A stretch of 64,000 nt of DNA, taken from Aurifilum marmelostoma. Taxonomy: Eukaryota > Ascomycota > Sordariomycetes > Diaporthales > Cryphonectriaceae. The stretch lies in the NCBI GenBank assembly GCA_027559495.1, contig JAMXSV010000028.1, forward strand, positions 930,001 through 994,000, in the 5' to 3' direction. The notes below the pieces were generated by a model. That model saw only the letters and a program-made list of their open reading frames with translations. It searched no databases and was not told the DNA's origin. The position numbers and the translations under genes were made by a program. This document shows positions 23,319-33,097 of this stretch, piece after piece; the first letter of the stretch is position 1; the number at the start of each line of letters is the position of its first letter.

Positions 23319-24742
23319 ATGCATACTCCTCTCAGCCTCACCGCCGCAGTGGCAGCGGTACTTTGTAAGTCAACAGTACACAAGAAGCTGGCCTTGAAAA
23401 TGCGGACCACCAGGCTTACACAATAGCAGCCGCAACATATACCAACGCAGATCCCGTCAGCACCTGTGCGTCGGGCGCCGACAATGTCTGCTATGCCGTG
23501 GGCGTTCCAGAGACGACAGCCGACTCTAGTACCGGCAATATCTACCTCCAGATCTCTGCGCCGACATCCTACTCCTGGGTCGCGCTGGGCGCAGGCTCAC
23601 AGGAGATGGCCGGCGCCAACATGTTCATCATGTACGCCGACGGCACAGGCAACGTGACGGTCTCGTCGCGCCAGGGCAAAGGAGAGACCCAGCCCAAGTA
23701 TAGCGCCTCGACGGCGTCGACCATCGAGCTCATGGCGGGCAGCGGCGTCTCCAACGGCATGATGCTCGCCAACATTCTGTGCACCGACTGCAAGTCCTGG
23801 TCGGGCGGCACGCTGAGCACGACGAGCACCAGCTCCAACTGGATCGGCGCGTGGAAGGCTGGGTCTGCCCTAGACAGCACGGATCTCTCCGAGAGCATCG
23901 ACTACCACGACTCGCACACGTCGTTCGCCCTGGACCTCTCACAGGCCACCCTCGCGGCAGACAGCAACCCGTACACCTCCACGGCAGAGGCGGCAACCTC
24001 GACATCGACTACGGGTGGCGTCACGCAGGCCGCGAAGCCGAATCAGCAGATCATCTGGGCCCATGGCCTCGGCATGGCGCTCGCGTTTGCCATCTTCTAC
24101 CCACTGGGTTCTGCCATCATGCCCCTGGTTGGAAAATGGCAGGTCCACGCTGGCTGGCAGGTCATCACATGGCTGTCTATGTGGGCATTCTTCGGCCTCG
24201 GTGTCCTCGGTGCGCAGCAGCGCGACCTGGTAAGTTATCTTCCCGTGGCAAAACAGAAGAGAAGAGAGAAGAAAGACACACACAACACACATACACACCC
24301 ACACCCAATGCTGACCTCATTGCTGCAGCTCTTCAACAACAGCCACACCGTGCTTGGCGTTTTGGTCGTCTGCCTTCTCGGCATCCAGCCCGCACTGGGC
24401 CACCTGCATCACCGGTACTACGTCAAGTACCGCCAGAGGGGTGCCGTCAGCTACGTCCACCTCTACTGGGGACGCATCCTGATCATTCTCGGTGCCGTCA
24501 ACGGAGGCCTGGGCCTGCAATTGACGCACGCGCCGAGCAGCTGGATCACTGCCTATATGGTGGTTGCTATCGTCGTGTACCTGCTGTATGCCGGCATCAA
24601 GGTCTTTGCTGTCGTCCGACGAAAGAACAAGGAGACTGCTGCTCGCAATAGCGGCGCAAAGGCGTGGCCTAATTCGGGATATGTTGATCTTGGAGACGAA
24701 GTGCCAATGAACAATTGGTACGCGCGCCGCGCCGAGAAGTAG
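23319..24742 (+). CDS. DOMON (cellobiose-dehydrogenase-type cytochrome) + cytochrome b561 membrane protein
   Basis: A predicted secretory-pathway membrane haemoprotein that could move electrons across a membrane. Exons are 23319-23364, 23427-24229 and 24329-24742, giving 420 aa. A signal peptide (MHTPLSLTAAVAAVLS) leads to a CDH-cyt/DOMON domain (~20-190) with Cys pairs and a Met-containing loop (GSQEMAGANMFIMYAD), the usual haem-ligand position. A Thr/Ser linker follows, then b561 helices with histidines in WAHGLGMALAF, WQVHAGWQ, NNSHTVLG and YVHLYWGR. Intron 1 has a tandem TAG/CAG acceptor (23426 or 23429). Intron 2 (99 bp) is stop-free and a multiple of three; retention would add 33 basic and His/Thr-rich residues between helices. 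The substrate or electron partner is unknown. Confidence 0.9.
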
Positions 24743-25568
24743 GCGGCTCATCCACACCACAAGGCAATCAGTTGCGTTTTGTGTCTTTCTTTTTTTAGAT
24801 TCTTTATTATGAGTAATGGCTGCCATGTGATTATGATGAGAAACAACAGGGGCAAGAAACAATCCTGCATATTGTTAGTGTATGTGGGTGTACGTGTGTA
24901 TGTGTGTGCTTTGTAGTTCAGTCGGCAGCTGGACTGGTCTGGTAACAACAGCATTACGTTTACCAAAGGAACTATGTTTGGCGTAGACCCCCCGAAAAGA
25001 CAAAGAGAGAAAGTATTCAAACCTCACAATGAGAATTAGTCCCGATCGTTGGACGTTGTCGACAATGATCAAGTGACAGGTCATCTTAGCCAGGCGTGAC
25101 ATCACCACGCTGTTAAGCTTCTGAATGAGCTCGGAACAAAGCTAGGTGGCGTCTAGCGCACGATGGTCCAGTTCTTCTAGCCAGGCGATGGCATCTTGGG
25201 CCGTCGCCTGAGATCTGGACTGATCGATGATGGTAGCCATGATTTATGATCAGACCATCAAATGCACTTGAAGGATGAACAGATGGGACGTGATGCGGGG
25301 GAGAGAAAGTGGGTACTGTATTGGGACACTGGTCTGGAGAAGGGGGACCACGTGACTAGCAGGGGCAGGGGCGAGAAAAGGCGAGACTTGCCCCCATGCA
25401 AAGGTTGTTAAGAAGCTCGGACCAAGTCCTGGAGTATGATGCGCCGACCTCACCCGCATGGTCCGTTTTAGCTTTTTTACTCTCAAAAGACCTCACCCAT
25501 CCACCACCCAAACGCCCTTCTCCGTCTCCCACCCCCCCGCGTCAATTGAGCACCACACATCAGCCACG
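24743..25568. other. Intergenic region
   Basis: About 0.8 kb between two co-oriented genes. It contains a GT-rich stretch near 24880-24910. The C/T-rich 60 bases before 25569 look like a transcription start region for the subunit h gene. Confidence 0.5.
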
Positions 25569-26468
25569 ATGCTCTCCTCCGTGTCTCGAGCTTCTGTACG
25601 TTATTCCTTTTTTCCGATCCCCATCAGGCCTGCGCGACACGGGCTGGACGATGGGCCGGATGGACTGATTGATTTGACCGACTGACCCACCTGTTGCAGA
25701 GCCGCCAGGCTGTCGCCACAGTCTCCCGACTTGCTGGCCGCAATGCCATTCAGATGAGGACCTTCCTCAACCCTACCGTCTCGCGAAGAGGTATGTCGAT
25801 TTGGATATTTTTGTGTCCCGATGCACGCTGCTTGTTCTACACGGGGCGTGTATGGGAGGAGGCGGACAGATATGGCGCGGGCCGAGGATGCAGTTGTTGT
25901 TGCCGCTGGCTGGGCCGGGTTATCAACTCTCCATCTGAAGGGACATGATATCGCGTCACGTCACGACTCGATCTGCTGCCTGCTTCTTGTGTGGCCCCGT
26001 CCAGATCAAACAAGCTCTCGCGTCTACACCAACATCGACATCATACCCGTCCCCATCCATATCACACACCCCACAATCCTCATGCACGATCTCTCCACCA
26101 AGGAAACCACGTCATCATCCCGCATTCTCTCAAGTCAAGGGCATATATAACTAACCTTTATCTGTCTCTCTTTTCCCCCCCTCCCTACAGCCGACTTTGT
26201 TCAAGAACTCTACCTGAAGGAACTCAAGGCCTACAAGCCAACACCCGTCAAGGACTCGGACGCCAAGGGCCAGGTGCTCGACTTCTCCCAGCCTAAGGTC
26301 CCCAAGTCCCCCGAGGAGGCCGACCTCGCCTCCTCCCTCAAGGAGTACGAGAGCATGGCCGTCGAGGTCGAGGGCCAGGAGACTGCCGCCGCCGGTCAGC
26401 CCGCCGCCGCCGCCGTCGAGGACTGGCTCGTCGAGGAGGAGGAGGAGGAGCACGCCCACGGCCACTAA
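25569..26468 (+). CDS. ATP14: Mitochondrial F1Fo ATP synthase subunit h
   Basis: A small peripheral-stalk subunit of mitochondrial ATP synthase. Three exons are inferred: 25569-25595, 25700-25790 and 26191-26468, giving 131 aa, the usual size for fungal subunit h. The first two exons encode a basic presequence (MLSSVSRAS, then SRQAVATVSRLAGRNAIQMR). Mature-protein features follow: ADFVQELYLKELKAYKPTPV, then an acidic, Ala/Glu-rich C-terminus ending HAHGH. Intron 2 is 400 bp, unusually long for this window (most are under 120 bp). I looked for C/D-box snoRNA motifs in it and found none. Confidence 0.93.
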
Positions 26469-27180
26469 AGAGCCCGATATCACGGGAATTCGCTAAGAGC
26501 AACAACAAGAAACGCAAACTCAACAAGCACACCGGCTGGGAATGGGAAGAGCTGAGATATTGGCGGGATGGACGAGTCTTCCCTCACATGGCTACGAGGG
26601 GATGATGCAGTAGCCTTGGGCTCGCCATCAACAAGAGAAGAGGTGGTGACGTCTCTAGTGGAAGAAAAAGAGGGGAGGGAGATGGAGAGACTGATTTCCA
26701 CAAAAGGGGAGACTCGGGAGGAGTAAACCGTGTACATTTTCATCATGCTTTCTTTACGCAGCGAAAGATGGCAATCGTAACCTCGCCCAGTGTGGCAACC
26801 CACTCACCGTTCACTGTATCATTCATCTCGTTATGTGCGTGACCTACCACTACAAGGGGTTTGCAACACTGAGTCCAAGCCTCAATACACCGAGGCTGTA
26901 TATGCTAATCGTCAGGGTAATCTTGACCGTGCACAAGTTTCTGACCATGAGACTCGGAACATATGGCGTATAGTGTTTATTTAGCATGATGGATGATTCG
27001 GGCATTGCATTTTCATTTCTCGGATTTGCTGAGTTCCGGCCACCGTCAGGCGTCTACCAGACCTCCTATCCAATTCCATGGTCCCCGTTTACCATCAGAC
27101 CGTGCCAGACGACGACCTATCTGGTCCCCTGCCTGCAGGATTTCGAAGCCAAAGGAGACACGACACAGCCCGTACATCCT
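26469..27180. other. Intergenic, convergent 3' ends
   Basis: About 0.7 kb between the convergent ATP14 and DUS4 stop codons. No gene or RNA was recognised. Confidence 0.5.
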
Positions 27181-28821
27181 CTATATATTAGATGGCACCA
27201 CCAAGTTCCTGGGAATCCCTTCCCGCCCGTCGAGACCCTTCATCTTCTCGTCCATGAAATCAACTAGGTCGCACATGTTGGTGCAGTTATACAAGTCGGC
27301 TCGCTCCTTCTTGCTAAGCAGGGCGTGCTTGTCTGGGCCGTAGCCGGGGGCACACATCTCACCTACTGGATAGATTGCGACGACACGTATTGGTCAGTGA
27401 CGTGAATGGAGGGATAAAATATCATGACCAGTGAACAGAGTGATGAAGTATTTTGTGGAAGGGTGAGAAAAGGAATACGTACGATGATGCTGCACAAGTT
27501 TCAGCGGAAGAGGTGCCCTCACGACATTATTCATAAAAAGTTCGACCGCCTCCCACGGGCATGCCTCGTAGCCCGCAAACAACGCGGGGTTGGCGAGAAG
27601 GGCGCGTGCCGACATGAGACCCCTCAGCTTAGGCAGATAAGGCCTCTTACGCTCGTCGTCGTCGTTCCTGCGCGGCAGGTAAGGGGACGTATACGGGAGT
27701 GAGGCCATGGAGAAGACGTCGCCGGACACGAGGATGGGGACTCTGTCGCCGTACTTGTTTGTCAGCAGCTCCAGAGCCTCGAGGTTGATAGGTGCAGTCG
27801 AAGGGGTGCTTCTCAGGCGAGGGTGGATAGTGAGAAAGTCGATATTTCGGTCCTGTTCGTGGCCTAGAACGGTGTCTATGAAGTCGATCGTTTTCCTAGT
27901 TCGTTTCTCATTTAGTATATATGCGCTGTGAGTAGTACTGTAAGAGGATTAAGACCACAGAAAAACCATCATCAACTCACCGGAGATCTTTATGCACCCT
28001 TATCTTCACGCTCACGCTTCTGCCCTTGGGACTGTCAACGTCTCTCTCCTTTCCCACAGCCCACCCCTCACCCCCCAGCCTCCGCCGTGTCTCGAGAACC
28101 ATGTCCCTGACGAGCTCCCGCTTCTCCATCAGGGCAGCTCCGAGGGTCTCGGCGCAGGCCCATGACTGCGGACAGCCGCAGTTGAGATCGATGCCGTCTG
28201 CGTAGGGAGCGACGAGGGAGGACGCTCGAGCTAGCTCGAGGGGCACGTTGGCTCCGAACTGGACAATTGTTGGGGGGCGTGGGTCTGTTGTGGAATATGT
28301 AAAGTCTGTTGTGGAGATTCGTTTCTCGTGCGGGTTCTTGTCAGAAAGGCACTGTGCAGCAGCATGGCGGAGGTTCTCATGGAAAGAAGGCAGACTGAAG
28401 AAAGGGGACGCACCACTATCGCGGGCTATAGAGCTGCGGTTGAACTCTTTTGCTAAGATCATGGGCGTCCAGCACAGGTCGGTTCCGTAGGCATGTACTG
28501 TCTGCCTGAATGCTAGCTGGAATTCTGATCGTCAGTCTCATGGTTCTCGCCTCGTGTGCCATGGAAAGAAGGAACAGGAGGGATAGTCGGCTCACTTTGC
28601 TGTACCTCACCATCGGCGCGCATGCATGGAGGAATCTGCCTTCACCTCTGGCCAGATCAAATAGCCTGAGAGGACTTGTACGCGGGAGTTATTCCTTTCA
28701 GTATGCAAACTTGTGCCTTGAGATGATGAGAGCCGGATTATGAGGCGGCTGAGGACAAACCAACTCACTGCTGCGAAAGTGTGCAGTCGGCCTGGGCAGG
28801 CTCGGCTTCGTGCCTGTCCAT
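27181..28821 (-). CDS. DUS4: tRNA-dihydrouridine synthase, Dus4 type
   Basis: An FMN-dependent enzyme that reduces uridines in the D-loop of tRNAs. Five exons are inferred: 28821-28769, 28665-28596, 28516-27981, 27925-27483 and 27365-27181, giving 428 aa. Joined exons yield CAPMVRYSK|LAFRQTV and TPMILAKEF. The active-site region GIDLNCGCPQSWA carries the catalytic Cys. Further landmarks are KIRVHKDLR, NPALFAGY and CPWEAVELFMNNVVRAPLP. The start MDRHEAEPAQ is the only ATG whose phase fits the first donor. The last intron has a tandem CAG/TAG acceptor (HHLGEMC or HHREMC). The acceptor before exon 4 has an in-frame alternative 12 nt upstream. The intron-rich structure means the first and fourth junctions are the least certain. 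Confidence 0.87.
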
Positions 28822-29646
28822 GGTGCCAAAATTGCCCCAACCGAGCAAGATCTTTTGCTGATGGCACCGTGCTTCCTTATTTTCTCGTATTGTGGCTCAA
28901 CCTTTGGCTTAGGTGGTGGTGATTTTTCAAGTGTTCGCGGGGCAACTTTTTTTCATCGGCGAGATTCCTTGCTTCGATCTTGACCTTTCTCAGTACTCGC
29001 ATACATGCGACACAGAACCTGCACCACCAAAAATCGAAATAGAATGAGAAGTCAGATCAATCGGATTTTATGACAACCAAAGGAAGGCAGGCAGCAGCAC
29101 TGTAATTTCCCAACTGACGTTCTTTCTCACCACCGACGTTGACCTGGTGCAGGCACGATGGGCGGGTGGGTAGGAAGATCTGATTCATCTGATTGGTCCA
29201 GACACCGCTCAGAACCCACAATAACTCTCCAGGTAGTATATAAGTCATGGCTCTAGGGTCCATACAGTAGTAATACATTTAGCGGTTCATAGAATTAATT
29301 GTAAGTGTAGGTTGAATTGTTATCGAGAGAGTACTGGAAGTGCATTGAAGCACGATCGACTACTGAAAATTTCAACCATAGAATCCCTTCTCGCCATGGA
29401 GCTTCCTGTTCCATCCTTAGATAAACGCCATCGACCGTGAAAACAACTTGCCCTTCCTACGTGTCGCCTGCATGATGCGCATGGGCGACGGGTATCTGGT
29501 GCTGTTTGATTTTTTTTTTTGGGGGGGGGGGGGGTTTGTTTTTGCTTTTTTTTTTCTTTTCTTTCTTGTTTTCTTGTAGCATTTAATGTGTGAATGCGTG
29601 CTTGACTGATGCTGACCCAAACATGCTGGCTGGCCCATCAATCGTA
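28822..29646. other. Intergenic; T11-G14 tract
   Basis: Contains the DUS4 promoter side and the 3' flank of the next minus-strand gene. A purine/pyrimidine switch, T11 directly followed by G14, lies at 29510-29534. No gene is supported. Confidence 0.5.
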
Positions 29647-30768
29647 CTACAGGACATCCAGGATCTTCTGGACCTCCTCGGCGCCAATCAGCTGGCCCAG
29701 CCAGTACTGAACCCAAGGGCTGCTTATCTCCTCGGTAAAGTGAGTAGCGATGAAGCGGTACTTGTCGTCCAGGCCAGGCATGTAAAGGGGGTTAGCCAGG
29801 TCGGCGTACTCGAACAGCCAGAACTCCTTGACGGCGTCGTACTTGGCAACCTCGCGGCGCAGCTGCTTGTCGGCCCAGGTACCAACCCAGCGGACCTTGG
29901 GGGCCTTGTCGTTCAGGATGAGGGTCTTCTCGATGTCGTCCTCGGGGGCGACGGGCCAGCACTGGCAGGGGTAGAAGGGGTCCCACTGGCCGGTCTTGGG
30001 GTTGCGGTCGGCGTCGGTGGTCCAGGTGTACTTGAGGGGCTTGTCGAGCAGGAGACGGGGGAAGCGATCGAACCTGAAGTCAATGTTCCACACGTTCTCG
30101 GCTTTGAAGTGCGCGTCATGGGGGCGGACGGTGTTGTCGAGCTGGGTAGGGACAAAGGTGAAGTTGAAGTCGTTGGCCTTGTCCTCCTTCTTGGCGACGC
30201 TCTTGATCGAGGTGGCCTCGAGGTCGTTGTAAAAGGCAACGAGGGCCTCGTCCTCCTCCATGATGGCAGTGGTAGGGCTGACTAGGGAATAATCACCTAG
30301 GGACTCGCCAGACATGTTGACGTCGATATCGTTGTCCAGACGCTGCTTCTTGAAGGCGACTGGAGACAAGGTGAGGTTGACGTCAGAAGAGGATCGCTTC
30401 AGGTTCTTGGGTCGAATGGGAAGACACAGCTCCCGAAGGGGGAGGTGATTCTCGTCGCAAAAGTTGTGAAGATCGACACGGTTCCAGGCCTGCTGTTTCT
30501 TGGAGGCGGCGTCCTTGCCGTCGCCCTTGCTGCCAGACTGATTGCCCTGCTCAGAAGTCTCGGAGGCGGAGGAGGAGGAGGAGACGGTGTTGTCGGGAGA
30601 GGCCTGACGATTGGGGCTCTGAACGAAGGAGGGGGAAGTGACTTTGACCTTGGTGTTCTCAGAAAACTGGATCTTGACATTGATAGAAGAAGGGATCTTG
30701 AACTTGATGATGGCCTTCTTGAGGCTGTAGATCTCCTCAGATCTGGTTGGGGTGTCGGGAAGAGACAT
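29647..30768 (-). CDS. Conserved-looking protein of unknown function
   Basis: An intronless ORF of 373 aa from the ATG at 30768 (MSLPDTPTRSEEIYSLKKAI). The frame extends 71 codons further upstream to an ATG at 30981, but that extension reads like leader sequence (Pro/Leu/Phe-rich, with a poly-Phe stretch), so the downstream ATG is preferred. The N-terminal third is Ser/Gln-rich with a KKQRLD-type basic patch. The C-terminal half is ordered-looking and rich in Trp, Tyr and Phe (VWNIDFRFDRFPRLL, CQCWPVAPEDDIEK, VRWVGTWADKQLRRE, SPWVQYWLGQLIGAEEVQK). It has no signal peptide or membrane segment. I do not recognise the family; a nuclear protein is possible from the basic patch but unproven. Confidence 0.75.
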   Translation of the reverse strand: MSLPDTPTRSEEIYSLKKAIIKFKIPSSINVKIQFSENTKVKVTSPSFVQSPNRQASPDNTVSSSSSASETSEQGNQSGSKGDGKDAASKKQQAWNRVDLHNFCDENHLPLRELCLPIRPKNLKRSSSDVNLTLSPVAFKKQRLDNDIDVNMSGESLGDYSLVSPTTAIMEEDEALVAFYNDLEATSIKSVAKKEDKANDFNFTFVPTQLDNTVRPHDAHFKAENVWNIDFRFDRFPRLLLDKPLKYTWTTDADRNPKTGQWDPFYPCQCWPVAPEDDIEKTLILNDKAPKVRWVGTWADKQLRREVAKYDAVKEFWLFEYADLANPLYMPGLDDKYRFIATHFTEEISSPWVQYWLGQLIGAEEVQKILDVL

Positions 30769-31993
30769 CTTGAATGGGTAGACAGGTGTGTGTTCTTGTG
30801 TTTGTATTTTGGGTGGATGCAGTGGGCTTCTGGTGTGATTCAGAAAAAGGAAGAAGAAACGAACAGTAAGAAGGATGGTGTAAGAAAGGGGGATGAGAGG
30901 AAGAAAAGCAGAGGCACTTGGGATGCAGGGCTGCAAGCTCGCCTTCTTATACACGAGGGGCTGGTCTGTAGCGTGGGGCATGTATTTTCCATGTATTTTT
31001 CGTCGATTTTTTGGGACTTTGTAACGATAGATCGGTGGCTGGGAGTGTGCAGGAAATGAAGCTAAATTCCCTAATTGGTCAATTTTTTCTGGTGGTTTAT
31101 CCTAGAACAGCATGGAAAGTTGCTACAATAGCATCGAAAGACGTCACAGTAGGCGAGGGCGTATGTAAGCAAGGCAGATATTGACAGAAACTTTCGATTC
31201 CAAGTATAGGGTGAAATGCAATGGGCAAAAGACAATGTCTGAATCGTATCTCGAACCTACGAGAAACAATAACAGCATTCATGATGATAATAATGAGCCC
31301 AGGGACCCTCGTAGCAGAGTCTGCTATTACAACTAAGACAAAAGGAGCAAATTTTCTACAGCCGTTTTCTGACAGGTGATTTCCCACAGAATCAAGCTGA
31401 GGGTCACTACTGTCAGAGCATGCCTGGTATGGAACAAGCCTGCTTTGAGACTGCTACACGCGTCAAAGACTGTTGCCGCCTTGAGTGGGAACGGTGGAGA
31501 AACTGTCTCAAGACGGATTCACCGTCTATTCATTTCGAAGAACTTGATATCGGAGAAAGGAGTAGAGAAATAGTCGAGAGGAGAATCCATTTTCCTTTCC
31601 TGAAACCATTTATGTTCAGAGACTGCGTCGGTGGCTCATGATACCTACGCAGGTAGAGACCACGACCAGACAGTGTTCCGTATGCATCCCATGAATTCGT
31701 CACGGCCATTGTGTCAGGTGATGGGGGGTTGTCTTCTGTTCCCATCAGACTCGTCCTCGTGACAGTCCGGCAGTCCATTGGAGATGATCTGTCCTGGTCC
31801 ACGTCCATGAAACAATCCCTCTACCGCCAAAATCCCCAGCAGCAGGCTGCCCGCATTTCTTGTCGTCCTCGATCTGAATATGTCGAGAACAAGTATGTTT
31901 GCGCAATGCTGACTCAGTGTCATGGTTTTCCCACTTCCGCGCAGCTTCCTATCGCCAAAGCCACACACACACACACACACACACACCAACCTC
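30769..31993. other. Intergenic, includes CA microsatellite at right end
   Basis: About 1.2 kb. The left side is leader/promoter for the minus-strand gene ending at 29647. A CA12 microsatellite lies at 31962-31986, just beyond the next gene's stop codon. No gene is supported. Confidence 0.5.
31962..31986. repeat. (CA)12 microsatellite
   Basis: Twenty-five bases of perfect CA repeat, 8 bp downstream of the stop codon of the small minus-strand gene, so probably inside its 3' UTR (as TG repeats in the transcript). Confidence 0.9.
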
Positions 31994-32466
31994 TCAGCTC
32001 GTCTTCGCCTTCATTGCTGCCACCTTCTCCTCGTAGTATTGCCGCAGTCGGGCCTCTGCATCTGCAGAGAGGCCAGGAGGTCTCGTGACAAGTGGCTTGC
32101 TCAAAGGGTCACGGAGCTTGGCTGTAGACAAAACCACCCAACAGCATGTCAGCAAAAGCCCTCCTAGATCCTGTTATGGGTGCGATGGTCTCGCTTACCG
32201 ACGTTATAATGCTGGTGCTGGAGCTTGTTCTGGATATTCTGCACTTCCTCCCTCCACTTCTTGTCGTCCCAGCTGTCGTCCACGGCTTGGGACTCCTCCA
32301 TGTCGGCATGGTTGTCGATGTTCATGCCAGTTTCGGGCATGGCAACGTCCAGGATGCCGGCTTCGGTGTTCGAGGCGCCGCCGGCGGCGGATAGGGAGCC
32401 CGCGCGCTGGGTTTTCGAGTCTGGGGTCTGCGCTGGACTGTCCAGCATGATCGCGTCGGAGCTCAT
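31994..32466 (-). CDS. Small acidic/coiled protein of unknown function
   Basis: Two exons, 32466-32199 and 32121-31994, with a 77 bp intron (GTAAGC..ACAG), encode 131 aa. The join HYNV|AKLRDPLSKPL keeps the frame and removes an otherwise early stop. The N-terminal 60 residues are Ala/Ser/Met-rich and acidic. The middle is helical and charged (DDKKWREEVQNIQNKLQHQH). The C-terminus (RPPGLSADAEARLRQYYEEK) is helical too. No signal peptide, membrane helix or enzyme motif is present. I do not recognise it. The splice structure and the change from disordered to patterned sequence support a real gene; the size would suit a small subunit of a nuclear complex, which is speculation. Confidence 0.65.
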
Positions 32467-33097
32467 GGTGTAGGTGGTCCTGGTCTTTGATCGAAACTCT
32501 ACGGTGTTGCCTGGGGTTCCTGTCTTAATATTTTCCCCATGTATTGGATCTTCGGCGCAAGATGGACTGGAATGCTTACCAAGATGCTCCTATGGTCCGG
32601 TACTCGAGTATGGCAAGTTCGCTATTTGGTCCTATTGAGGCTCGATATGAAGTTGCGAGATGTTGAAGTTCGTTACCTAGATGGGGTTGCCAATATTGGG
32701 ATGACGTCTGCTTGGGAGACCCTGAGTAGAAAGGGCGATCCACACCACACGTTCACCATTGACAGGGGGCACCTGACTAGTGTTGCATTCCACATAGAGC
32801 CGCATTTTGCTGCTGAGGGGTCCGTCGAGCGAATCTCCCAATGAACTGAAGAGCAAGTGTGGATTCAATATCTATTTTACAGTCGAAGTACCAAGATGGC
32901 GAATATTTTTTGGTATTATACCGGCTGACTCCCATCGGATTTACGTTTTGGTAGAATTTTTTTCTTGCCTTTCCTTCTTCACCTAAAAACCGAAAGAGCC
33001 TCTTGCTTCATGCTTCCAATCAAACCTGCAATCTTTTTACGCTTGACAAATGATGTGCTAGATCACTACACTTGACAACCGGGCAGATGTATATTAT
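32467..33097. other. Intergenic
   Basis: About 0.6 kb holding the promoter side of the small gene and the 3' flank of ARG1. Nothing else was recognised. Confidence 0.5.

Noticed and set aside
22942..23397. 151-aa + strand ORF overlapping the DOMON-b561 start
   Set aside because: It lies in the promoter and overlaps the signal peptide and first intron of the real gene in another frame.
25791..26190. snoRNA in the 400-nt ATP14 intron
   Set aside because: No correctly spaced C box (RTGATGA) and D box (CTGA), and no H/ACA-like fold was apparent.
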